Part shown: piece by piece, positions 16,003 to 23,809 of the stretch
How positions within the stretch are numbered: the stretch's first letter is position 1
Layout of the letters: each line of letters begins with the position of its first letter
From: UBA10183 sp041653835
GTDB taxonomy: Bacteria; Omnitrophota; Gorgyraeia; Gorgyraeales; Gorgyraeaceae
Length of the DNA: 44,264 nucleotides
NCBI GenBank assembly: GCA_041653835.1
Contig: JBAZEP010000012.1
Coordinates: 1 to 44,264, forward strand
Direction: 5' to 3'
Notes under the pieces: model-generated
What the model saw: only the letters and a program-made list of their open reading frames with translations
What the model was told of the DNA's origin: nothing
Databases searched by the model: none
Position numbers and translations under genes: made by a program

Positions 16003-16164
16003 GCATGTTGACTTATGAAGCGAGTGGAACGAGCGAACATAAGTCACTATGCGAATTTAACCCTTGACACGTAAGCGATAATATTTAAAATTGGATTCTT
16101 ACGTGTCAAGGGTAAGTTCGGTCATATGACTTACGTCGCATTTCACGCTCCGTAAGTCATAACC
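16003..16164. repeat. Compound three-hairpin palindromic element between msbA and the Gfo/Idh gene
   Basis: Hairpin a: gcat-gtt-gacttatg (16003-16017) / cataagtc-act-atgc (16038-16052). Hairpin b: a perfect 15-bp stem (16061-16075 / 16098-16112) with arms starting cccttgaca. Hairpin c: atgacttacg (16126-16135) / cgtaagtcat (16151-16160), flanked by ggt (16120-16122) / acc (16162-16164). Hairpins a and c are homologous to those before carA at 36742-36944, with compensatory changes in the arms; the middle hairpin differs. Confidence 0.85.
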
Positions 16165-16185
16165 TCAGTTATTTTATCACTCTGA

Positions 16186-16214
16186 TTGACTTTTAGCAAG
16201 GTATTTGCTACCAT
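16186..16214 (+). promoter_or_regulatory. Promoter of the Gfo/Idh-lpxB operon, possibly leaderless
   Basis: TTGACT (16186-16191), a 17-base spacer and TACCAT (16209-16214). The expected transcription start, about 7 bases after the -10 box, falls at or one base before the ATG at 16222, so the mRNA may have no 5' leader. The -10 box is imperfect (4 of 6). Confidence 0.45.
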
Positions 16215-16221
16215 TATGGAT

Positions 16222-17139
16222 ATGAGAAAAATCCGCATCGGCGTGGTCGGCCTGGGCAGGCTCGGCGCCATCCACGCGAAGATATATTCCGGCCTTGAGA
16301 ACGTGGAACTCGCGGTTGTCTGCGACATAGACGAGAACACGGCCAGGAATACCGCTGATGCCCTGAAAACAAGCTGGACCACTGATTATAAGAAACTGCT
16401 GGACAATGAATTAGACGCCGTGAGCATAGTAACCCCTACCGTACTCCATTACGAGACAGCCAGGTTCTTCCTCATGAATAAAAAACACGTGCTCATAGAA
16501 AAACCCATAACAAGGATGCTGAAAGAAGCCGGGGAACTTATAAAAATCGCTGCGAGGAACCGCCTCATAATCCAGGTAGGCCACGTAGAGAGATTCAATT
16601 CCGCGATCCAGGCGGTTGAAAAACTCTCCAATAAACCAAGGTTTATCGAAGTCCATCGCCTCGGGCCGTTCGCGCCCAGGGTAAAAGACGTGGGCGTGGT
16701 ATTGGACCTGATGATACATGATATAGACATAGTGCTCGGCCTTACAAGATCAAAGGTCTCGAACATAGACGCCCTCGGCATGAAGATCCTTACAAACCAT
16801 GAAGATATAGCCAACGCCAGGATGCGCTTCAGGAACGGGACCGTATGCGACCTGACCGCCAGCAGGGTGACGAGCGACAGCATGCGGAAGATAAGGATAT
16901 TCCAGGACGATTGTTATATATCGATAGATTACATGACGCAGGAAGCGCTGATATACAGGAAGGCAGGCGGCCGGATAGTCTCCGAGCAGATAGATATAAA
17001 AAAAGAGGCGCCGCTCACAAAAGAACTCGCCTCTTTCATAGACTGCGTAGCCAATGGGACAAGGCCTGTGGTTTCCGGGAAAGAAGCGTACGAGGCGCTG
17101 AAGGTGGCGCTGGCCATAGTGAAAAAAATACATAAATGA
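16222..17139 (+). CDS. Gfo/Idh/MocA-family NAD(P)-dependent oxidoreductase
   Basis: About 305 residues. N-terminal Rossmann fold with GVVGLGRLGAIHA (glycine-rich NAD(P) loop near residues 7-19), then AVVCDIDE, SIVTPTVLHYETA, and the family motif HVLIEKPITR with the catalytic lysine-proline pair. The C-terminal domain carries GVVLDLMIHDIDIVLGL, the D-x-x-x-H-D type active-site helix. Its stop codon overlaps the lpxB start by 4 bases. In other bacteria a Gfo/Idh enzyme beside lpx genes (GnnA) oxidises UDP-GlcNAc at C3 for amide-linked lipid A; that role is inference, and no GnnB aminotransferase is in the window. ATG 16222 is preferred because of the promoter spacing; ATG 16216 is an alternative. 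Confidence 0.85.
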   Translation: MRKIRIGVVGLGRLGAIHAKIYSGLENVELAVVCDIDENTARNTADALKTSWTTDYKKLLDNELDAVSIVTPTVLHYETARFFLMNKKHVLIEKPITRMLKEAGELIKIAARNRLIIQVGHVERFNSAIQAVEKLSNKPRFIEVHRLGPFAPRVKDVGVVLDLMIHDIDIVLGLTRSKVSNIDALGMKILTNHEDIANARMRFRNGTVCDLTASRVTSDSMRKIRIFQDDCYISIDYMTQEALIYRKAGGRIVSEQIDIKKEAPLTKELASFIDCVANGTRPVVSGKEAYEALKVALAIVKKIHK

Positions 17140-18275
17140 AAAAAACAAAATTAATGATAATAGCCGGGGAAGCTTCGGGCGACCTCCAGGCAGCCAGCCT
17201 TATAAGATCCCTCAAACTCATCGACCCTGATATAGAAATATTCGGCATGGGAGGAAAGAAAATGCGCTCCGAAGGCGCGGAAATATTATACGACGTGACA
17301 GATTTTGCCGTCGTGGGTTTTTTTGAGGTGCTTAAATACCTCGGCGTATTCAAAAAGATATTCGAAAAACTGTCCGGGCTTCTCGAAACAAGGAAACCTG
17401 ACGCCGTTATACTGGTGGATTACCCGGGTTTCAACCTGAGGTTCGCGAAAACCGCCAAAGAAAAAAATATCCCCGTAATATACTACATAAGCCCGCAGTT
17501 ATGGGCATGGGGAGAGGGCAGGATCCACGACATTAAAAAATACGTGGATAAAATGATCGTCATATTCGGCTTCGAAGAAAATATCTATAAAGAGGCCGGG
17601 GTAAAGGTAAGTTTTGTGGGCCACCCGTTTTTAGATATAGTGAAACCCTCCTGGAAAAAAGAAGAGACTATCAAGACCTGTCATATGAGGCATGATTCGA
17701 TGAAGATCGGGCTTATGCCGGGTTCCAGGAAAAAAGAGATCGAAAAACACCTGCCTTCCATGCTAAAGGCCTGCGAGATCATTAAAACCAGGGTCCCGAA
17801 CGCGGAATTCATAATCTCCAGGATCAAAGAACTGGATCAATCCTTATATAATAAAATCATACGCCGCTCCAGGATCAAGCCGCATTCTCTCGAGAACAAG
17901 CCTTATGACGTAATGGACGTATCGGATATCGTGATAGTTTCGTCCGGAAGCGCCACCCTGGAAGTAGCTATCATGGAAAAACCCATGGTGATAGTATACA
18001 AGACATCGCTTTTGACCTGGCTCCTGGCGAAAAACCTGATCAAGATCCCGGACATAGGCCTTGTAAATATCGTAGCCGGCCAAAGGATCGTGCCCGAACT
18101 TACACAGTTTAACGCGACGCCGAAAAATATCGCGAAAGAAACGCTGGATATCCTCAATAATCATAAAAAGCTCCACGAAATAAAAGAAAACCTCAGGAAG
18201 GTAAAATCCAAATTAGGCGAGACTGGCGCTTCTTCCAGGGCAGCCCACGCGATCCACAAATTCCTGCATCCTTAA
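17136..18275 (+). CDS. lpxB: Lipid-A-disaccharide synthase
   Basis: 379 residues, normal for LpxB, a GT-B glycosyltransferase (GT19) that joins UDP-2,3-diacylglucosamine and lipid X to the lipid A disaccharide at the inner membrane. Landmarks: MIIAGEASGDLQAASL at the N-terminus, FGMGGKKMRSEGAEIL, DAVILVDYPGFNLRFAK, YYISPQLWAWGEGRI, VSFVGHPFLD, GLMPGSRKKEIEKHLP and SGSATLEVAIMEKPMVIVYK. It is coupled to the preceding oxidoreductase by an ATGA overlap. The TAA stop codon is itself the first three bases of a 39-bp palindrome. Confidence 0.97.
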   Translation: MKKTKLMIIAGEASGDLQAASLIRSLKLIDPDIEIFGMGGKKMRSEGAEILYDVTDFAVVGFFEVLKYLGVFKKIFEKLSGLLETRKPDAVILVDYPGFNLRFAKTAKEKNIPVIYYISPQLWAWGEGRIHDIKKYVDKMIVIFGFEENIYKEAGVKVSFVGHPFLDIVKPSWKKEETIKTCHMRHDSMKIGLMPGSRKKEIEKHLPSMLKACEIIKTRVPNAEFIISRIKELDQSLYNKIIRRSRIKPHSLENKPYDVMDVSDIVIVSSGSATLEVAIMEKPMVIVYKTSLLTWLLAKNLIKIPDIGLVNIVAGQRIVPELTQFNATPKNIAKETLDILNNHKKLHEIKENLRKVKSKLGETGASSRAAHAIHKFLHP

Positions 18276-18311
18276 GTTCACATTTATAACAGTGCCACAA
18301 GTGTGAACTTA
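18273..18311. repeat. 39-bp palindrome that forms both converging stop codons
   Basis: Terminal 10-bp arms taagttcaca (18273-18282) / tgtgaactta (18302-18311) are perfect; the inner 9 pairs have three mismatches and a wobble around a central G at 18292. The first TAA is the lpxB stop codon and the last TTA, read on the minus strand, is the purF stop codon. Same 39-bp length and related core as the elements at 9129, 32355 and 37080. No T run on either side. Confidence 0.9.
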
Positions 18312-19730
18312 GGCCTTATTTAAGAAAGACAGTTGGTTTTCGAGATTGAATTTGCCTATGCCGTGTTCCGGCAAGACAGGGTATTTGCCGGTAAAGCAGG
18401 ATACGCAGAATTTATTTTTCGGAAGGGGCATGGCTTTGTAAAGGCCTTCGAGGGAGAGATACGCGAGGCTGTCAACCCCTATATATTTACGTATCTCCTC
18501 TACCGTATGCGAAGAGGCTATCAATTCTTCCTTTGTGGGAAAATCTATCCCGTAATAGCATGGCGAGACATGCGGAGGGCAGCTGACCCTCATGTGGATC
18601 TCTTTGGCGCCCGCCTCTCTTAAAGTCCGCATCCTGGCTTTGGATGTTGTCCCGCGCACTATCGAATCTTCTATGACAACAAGCCTTTTGCCTTTTACGA
18701 CCGCTTTTATGGGGTTCAATTTAACCTTTACGCTCAGATCCCTTATATGCTGGCTGGGCTGGATAAATGTCCTACCTATATAATGATTCCTTATCATGCC
18801 CATATCCAGCGGTATGCCGGATTGTTCGGAGTAGCCGATAGCGGAAGAAGATCCTGAATCAGGTACGGCTATTACCAGGTCCGCGTCGCACGGCGCTTCT
18901 TTAGCCAGTTCTATGCCCTGGCGTTTGCGCGCGAGGTGCACATTACCTCCATATATATTGGAATCCGGCCTTGAGAAATAGATATATTCGAAAATACAGA
19001 ATGAAGGCTTCGGCTTCCGGTCTTTTATATATTCAGATCTGATGCCTTTTTTAGTTATAAAAAGTATCTCTCCGGGTTCTATATCCCTCACAAACTCGGC
19101 ATGTATAAGGTCGAACGCGCATGTCTCGGACGCCACCACATACGCGCCTTCTAATTTACCGAGAGAAAGCGGCCTGAAGCCTCTTGTATCCCTTACCGCG
19201 ATAATACCGTCTTCCACGAGAAGCACCATCGAAAACGCGCCCTCAAGCTGTGAGATGCCGTCTTTGATCCTTTCTTTAAAATCCTTCTTCTTTGAATGGG
19301 CGATCGCATGGATAACAATCTCGCTATCCATGCTGGACTGGAATATCGCGCCTTCTTTTTCCAGTTTTTTCCTGAGCGTGAAAGCGTTTACAAGATTGCC
19401 GTTATGCGCTACCGCTATATGACCCGACAGAGTCTCCACCAGAAACGGCTGGGCGTTTTTTATATTGGAAGAACCTGTGGTAGAATACCGCGTATGGCCT
19501 ACCGCTATATTGCCTGTCAGTTTAGATATCTCTTCTTCATTGAAGACTTCCGACACAAGGCCCATGCCTTTGTGCTCCCTGATAAGCCTTCCGTCGGAAG
19601 TGACTATCCCGGCTGATTCCTGGCCCCGGTGCTGGAGCGCGTAAAGCCCGAGATATGTAAGACGGGCCGCGTCTTTATGGCCGAATACCCCGAAAACACC
19701 GCATTTATCTTTCAAATAATCATTAGACAT
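18309..19730 (-). CDS. purF: Amidophosphoribosyltransferase
   Basis: About 473 residues. First committed enzyme of purine synthesis: PRPP plus glutamine to phosphoribosylamine. The start at 19730 gives a 9-residue propeptide (MSNDYLKDK) before the catalytic Cys of CGVFGVFGHKD, as in Bacillus-type PurF. GATase landmarks: YALQHRGQESAGI, VGHTRYSTTGSSN, AVAHNGNLVNA. The PRPP loop is RLVVIEDSIVRGTTSK. Cysteines in CPPHVSPCYYG and KFCVSCF fit the ligands of a 4Fe-4S cluster. GGGAG five bases before ATG 19730 supports this start; an earlier ATG at 19742 would overlap guaA. It is downstream of guaA in the same transcript. Confidence 0.97.
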   Translation of the reverse strand: MSNDYLKDKCGVFGVFGHKDAARLTYLGLYALQHRGQESAGIVTSDGRLIREHKGMGLVSEVFNEEEISKLTGNIAVGHTRYSTTGSSNIKNAQPFLVETLSGHIAVAHNGNLVNAFTLRKKLEKEGAIFQSSMDSEIVIHAIAHSKKKDFKERIKDGISQLEGAFSMVLLVEDGIIAVRDTRGFRPLSLGKLEGAYVVASETCAFDLIHAEFVRDIEPGEILFITKKGIRSEYIKDRKPKPSFCIFEYIYFSRPDSNIYGGNVHLARKRQGIELAKEAPCDADLVIAVPDSGSSSAIGYSEQSGIPLDMGMIRNHYIGRTFIQPSQHIRDLSVKVKLNPIKAVVKGKRLVVIEDSIVRGTTSKARMRTLREAGAKEIHMRVSCPPHVSPCYYGIDFPTKEELIASSHTVEEIRKYIGVDSLAYLSLEGLYKAMPLPKNKFCVSCFTGKYPVLPEHGIGKFNLENQLSFLNKA

Positions 19731-19732
19731 AT

Positions 19733-21274
19733 CTACTCCCATTCTATTGTCGCGGGCGGTTTGGAACTGATGTCATAAACTACCCTGTTTACACCTTTAA
19801 CCTCGTTGATTATCCTGTTGGATATCCTTCCGAGGATGTCATACGGAACCTTTGCCCAGTCAGCTGTCATGGCGTCCTGGCTTGTCACGACCCTTAACGC
19901 CGCCACATTTTCGTATGTCCTCTCGTCACCCATTACGCCCACGCTTTTTACAGGCAAAAGCACGGCGAACGACTGCCATATATTCCTGTAACCTTCGTAT
20001 TTTTCCATTTCTTCCTGGACTATCAGGTCCGCGTTACGCAGTATCTCGAGCCGTTCCTTTGTAACATCGCCTATTATCCTCACCGCGAGGCCCGGCCCCG
20101 GGAAAGGCTGCCTGTGGATCATGGCGTCGGGAAGTTCCATCTCTTTGCCGAGAAGCCTTACCTCGTCCTTAAAAAGGTCCCTTAACGGCTCTATAAGTTT
20201 CAGGTTCATCTTCTTGGGAAGGCCCCCTACATTGTGGTGCGTCTTTATGGTGGCGGAAGGCCCGCCTTTGGCGGAAACACTTTCAATCACGTCCGGATAG
20301 AGCGTGCCCTGTCCCAGGAATTTTACGTTCCCTAATTTTTTCGATTCTTCCTCGAATACCCTGATAAACTCTTTTCCAATGATCTTGCGCTTCCTTTCAG
20401 GATCTGTAACGCCTTTAAGTTTTTGCAGGAACCTGTCTTCAGATTTAGACACATGCAGGTTTACATGGAAATGTTTCTTGAATATTTTTTCCACATATCC
20501 CCTCTCGTATTTCCGCAAAAGGCCGTTATCCACGAATATGCAGTGGAGCCTGGGGCCTATTGCCCTATGCAGGAGCACCGCCGCCACTGAAGAATCAACC
20601 CCGCCGCTCAACCCAAGGACCACTTTTTCCTTTCCGGTCCTAGCCCTTATCTCTTCGATAGAATTTTTTATGAACGAGGACATGGTCCATTCCGGTTTTA
20701 ACCCCGCTATGCCGTAAAGGAAATTCCTGAATATCTGCATGCCCTTGGGAGTATGGATGACCTCGGGATGGAACTGGACGCCGTATATCTTCCTTTTCGG
20801 GTCAGCCATGCTCGCTATGTGGCTGTTCCTGGTATGCGCCAATATTATAAAACCCTCCGGCGTTTCCTGGACCTTATCGCCATGGCTCATCCAGACTTTT
20901 TCTTTTTTCCGGAAACCCGTGAAAAATCTTTCCTTTTTGTTGAGGGTCAGCTCGGCGTAACCATATTCCCGCTTCCTGCTCCTGCCTACCCTGCCTCCTA
21001 ACGCGTAAGCCGTGAACTGCATGCCGTAGCATATGCCCAACACAGGCACACCTAATTTGAATATCGCGGGATCCGCCTTTGGCGCGCCTTTCGCGGTCAC
21101 GCTGGCAGGCCCGCCTGTCATTATGATGGCCTTCGGGTTATACGATTTTATTTTCCATATAGGCGTATTATAAGGTATGAGCACGGAATACACCTTGCAC
21201 TCCCTTACCCTGCGCGCTATCAGCTGGTTATACTGCGACCCAAAATCCAATATCACAACCGTATCTTTTTTCAT
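19733..21274 (-). CDS. guaA: GMP synthase (glutamine-hydrolysing)
   Basis: 513 residues, normal length. Converts XMP to GMP. Domains in order: class I glutamine amidotransferase (VLGICYGMQ with C82; VQFHPEVIHTPKG with the His-Glu pair), the PP-loop ATP pyrophosphatase (VVLGLSGGVDSSVAAV near 218-233), and the C-terminal dimerisation domain with RQPFPGPGLAVRIIG and the conserved ending KPPATIEWE. Its start overlaps the stop codon of the upstream Fe-S protein gene by 4 bases, and its stop is 2 bases before the purF start, so all are cotranscribed. Confidence 0.98.
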   Translation of the reverse strand: MKKDTVVILDFGSQYNQLIARRVRECKVYSVLIPYNTPIWKIKSYNPKAIIMTGGPASVTAKGAPKADPAIFKLGVPVLGICYGMQFTAYALGGRVGRSRKREYGYAELTLNKKERFFTGFRKKEKVWMSHGDKVQETPEGFIILAHTRNSHIASMADPKRKIYGVQFHPEVIHTPKGMQIFRNFLYGIAGLKPEWTMSSFIKNSIEEIRARTGKEKVVLGLSGGVDSSVAAVLLHRAIGPRLHCIFVDNGLLRKYERGYVEKIFKKHFHVNLHVSKSEDRFLQKLKGVTDPERKRKIIGKEFIRVFEEESKKLGNVKFLGQGTLYPDVIESVSAKGGPSATIKTHHNVGGLPKKMNLKLIEPLRDLFKDEVRLLGKEMELPDAMIHRQPFPGPGLAVRIIGDVTKERLEILRNADLIVQEEMEKYEGYRNIWQSFAVLLPVKSVGVMGDERTYENVAALRVVTSQDAMTADWAKVPYDILGRISNRIINEVKGVNRVVYDISSKPPATIEWE

Positions 21275-21945
21275 AATTTCCCTTTACAGGCCTTGACGCA
21301 CACGCCGCATATAAACTGGTCAACCAGGCGCTTGTTCCTGAACTCTTTCAATTTCTCAAAACACTTTATATGGTCAAAATCCTCTTTCTTTTCCTTTATC
21401 GCCCCTGCAGGGCAAACGCTTACGCACAAACGGCACTCGCCGCAATTCTCTTCCAGTTTCTTGTCCGGTTCCAAAGGCATGTTCGTGAGTATGCTCACAA
21501 GCCTGAACCTCGAGCCTATCCCCGGATTCACCAACAGATTATTGCGGCCTATAAACCCGAGGCCGGCCGATTCTCCTATTTTTTTGTGAGAGAGATGGGC
21601 TGTCTGTTTTTCCCAATCAACTATCTGGGACGCCGGTACCGGTAATGCCTTATAACCTTTTCCCTGTATAAAATTCGAGACCTTAAAAGCGATCTGATCC
21701 AATACGGCGTTTGCCTGCCTGTAATGATGATAATATATCTTGGTGGGAAAAGAGGTCACTCCCTCTAATATGCCGTCAGAAAGCCTCAAGCCCAGGCTTA
21801 TAGTATACTTCAAATCCTTTAAAATTTCATCAGGAAAAAGAAATTCCTTTTTCAGGCCTTCTATGCCGGCGACCCCGAAAAGGGACGCGCCTGAATCTAC
21901 GGCAAACTTTTTTAATTCGGCTTTGTTTCTTTCGATGTTTTCCAT
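21271..21945 (-). CDS. QueG-like double 4Fe-4S protein, short form
   Basis: 224 residues. The N-terminal part (residues 1-120) matches the DUF1730-type domain of epoxyqueuosine reductase-like proteins (GVAGIEGLKKEF, YTISLGLRLSD, IGESAGLGFIGRNNLLVNPGIGSRFRL). The C-terminal part has a ferredoxin-type CGECRLCVSVCPAG, then IKCFEKL and CGVCVKACKG for two 4Fe-4S clusters. QueG itself is about 350-380 residues with a HEAT-repeat C-terminus, absent here, so it is better called a QueG-like protein of unknown substrate. The start lies 34 bases inside mnmG and no later in-frame ATG exists near the N-terminus. Being next to mnmG it may act in tRNA modification, but this is inference. Confidence 0.75.
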   Translation of the reverse strand: MENIERNKAELKKFAVDSGASLFGVAGIEGLKKEFLFPDEILKDLKYTISLGLRLSDGILEGVTSFPTKIYYHHYRQANAVLDQIAFKVSNFIQGKGYKALPVPASQIVDWEKQTAHLSHKKIGESAGLGFIGRNNLLVNPGIGSRFRLVSILTNMPLEPDKKLEENCGECRLCVSVCPAGAIKEKKEDFDHIKCFEKLKEFRNKRLVDQFICGVCVKACKGKL

Positions 21946-23801
21946 TTTTTCAGATATACCATCAGTATGGATATCGCTACAGGCGTCACTCCCGAGATCC
22001 TGGACGCCTGGCCCAGGTTTAAAGGCCTTATCCTGGAAAGTTTCTCCACTATTTCTTTTGAAAGCCCGGGAATTCCCTCGAAGCCCAACTCAACCGGTAT
22101 CCTTATATGCTCGATCTTCCTGAAACCCTCTATCTCCCTTAACTGCCTGTCTATAAATCCCCTGTATTTCGCCTCTATCTCAACCTGCCGTATCTCCGGA
22201 CCGGAAAGAGGCATTTTACCATTTTTGTATATTTTTTCCAGCATATTAAAATCCACGCCCGGTCTTTTCAGGAGGTCGAACAGGGTTACGACGCCTGTTA
22301 TAGGCGCGGTCTTAAGCCTCTTTAACCTGTTATTTATTTTAACATTCGGATAAAGCCTGGCGCTTTTTATCATCCTCAGGGTTTTCTGCACATTATTTTT
22401 TTTGCGCAGCATCGCTTTGTATTGCCTCGCGCTTATAAGGCCTAATTTTTTATGGCCCGCTTCCATAAGCCTCTGGTCAGCGTTATCCTCCCTTACCAAA
22501 AGCCGGTATTCTACCCTTGAGGTGAACATCCTGTAAGGTTCAACCGTGCCTTTTGTGACAAGGTCGTCTATGAGGACCCCTATATAGCTTTCCGAACGGT
22601 CTAAAATAAACGGCTTCCTGCCCATGATATTGAGGGCCGCGTTCACTCCCGCGATAAACCCTTGCGCCGCCGCTTCCTCATAGCCTGTGGTCCCGTTGAT
22701 CTGGCCCGCGTGATAAAGGTTCCGGATAATTTTTGTTTCAAGCGTAGGCATTAATTGGACGGGGTCTATAAAATCATATTCTATGCCGTATCCAGGCACA
22801 GATATCTCCGCTTTCTCGAGGCCTTTGACGCTCCTTATCATGCTCAACTGGACATCGAGCGGCAGGCTTGTGGATATCCCGTTAGGATAGTACTGGTTTG
22901 TTTTCAGCCCTTCCGGTTCCAAAAATATCTGGTGGGAATCCTTGTCCGAAAACCTTACTATTTTGTCCTCTATCGAAGGGCAATATCTTACGCCAGTGGA
23001 TTTGATCTTCCCGGTATAAAGCGGGGAACGGTCAAGATTAGCGCGTATGATATCGTGCGTTTTTTTATTGGTATAAGTTATATAACACGGCGCCTGTTTC
23101 CTCGTTATTTTCCCGGTAGAAAACGAGAAAGGGCTTATGTGTTCGTCGCCCAATTGTTTTTTAAGGCCTCTGAACCGTATGGACCGGGCATCCAACCTCG
23201 CGGTGGTGCCTGTCTTAAGCCTTGCCACGTTAAATCCGAATGATTTTAAATTTTCAGAAAGCCCGCGGGAAGGCGGGTCGCCCAGCCTTCCGCCCGGCAT
23301 ATGCGTGAGCCCTATATGGATAAGCCCGTTTAAAAAAGTCCCGGGCGTAAGTACTATTGCCTTACTTTTTACGAGCGGGCCCGAGACAAGCCTGACCCCT
23401 TTTGCCGCGCCATTTTCGACGACTATCTCTTCCACGGCGCCCTCCAGCAGCTCCAGGTTTCGCGTATTCCTGACAACCCTTCCCATATATTCCAGATATA
23501 ACGCCCTGTCTATCTGCGCCCTGGAAGACCATACCGCGTAACCTTTGCTTCTGTTCAAAATGCGGAATTGTATACCGCACGCGTCAGCAGCCTTCGCCAT
23601 TTCTCCGCCAAGAGAGTCTATTTCTTTTACAAGCTGGCCTTTGCCTATGCCGCCTATGGCAGGGTTACAGGACAGATATCCTATCTTATCCAGGTCCATG
23701 GTAATAAGCAGGGTTTTACAGCCCATCCTGGCCGCTCCCAGGCATGCCTCTATGCCCGCGTGCCCCGCTCCAATAACTATCACATCATATAATTTACTCA
23801 T
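21912..23801 (-). CDS. mnmG: tRNA uridine-5-carboxymethylaminomethyl modification enzyme MnmG (GidA)
   Basis: 629 residues, the full-length form. With MnmE it installs the cmnm5 group on wobble U34 of tRNAs; FAD-dependent. FAD loop VIVIGAGHAGIEACLGAA at the N-terminus, SCNPAIGGIGKGQLVKEID, then the cysteine-bearing QAPCYITYTN, and TGTTARLDARSI. The C-terminal helical domain ends with GFEGIPGLSKEIVEKLSRIRP and GQASRISGVTPVAISILMVYLKKWK. The mnmE gene is not in the window. It overlaps the downstream QueG-like gene by 34 bases and starts 8 bases after the AsmA-like gene. Confidence 0.97.
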   Translation of the reverse strand: MSKLYDVIVIGAGHAGIEACLGAARMGCKTLLITMDLDKIGYLSCNPAIGGIGKGQLVKEIDSLGGEMAKAADACGIQFRILNRSKGYAVWSSRAQIDRALYLEYMGRVVRNTRNLELLEGAVEEIVVENGAAKGVRLVSGPLVKSKAIVLTPGTFLNGLIHIGLTHMPGGRLGDPPSRGLSENLKSFGFNVARLKTGTTARLDARSIRFRGLKKQLGDEHISPFSFSTGKITRKQAPCYITYTNKKTHDIIRANLDRSPLYTGKIKSTGVRYCPSIEDKIVRFSDKDSHQIFLEPEGLKTNQYYPNGISTSLPLDVQLSMIRSVKGLEKAEISVPGYGIEYDFIDPVQLMPTLETKIIRNLYHAGQINGTTGYEEAAAQGFIAGVNAALNIMGRKPFILDRSESYIGVLIDDLVTKGTVEPYRMFTSRVEYRLLVREDNADQRLMEAGHKKLGLISARQYKAMLRKKNNVQKTLRMIKSARLYPNVKINNRLKRLKTAPITGVVTLFDLLKRPGVDFNMLEKIYKNGKMPLSGPEIRQVEIEAKYRGFIDRQLREIEGFRKIEHIRIPVELGFEGIPGLSKEIVEKLSRIRPLNLGQASRISGVTPVAISILMVYLKKWKTSKETKPN

Positions 23802-23809
23802 AATAATCT

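Noticed and set aside
16061..16112. Divergent promoters in the arms of hairpin b before msbA (each arm contains TTGACA)
   Set aside because: No -10 box at 16-18 bases fits on either strand; the nearest TATTAT is 20 bases away, so the hexamer is probably only part of the palindrome.
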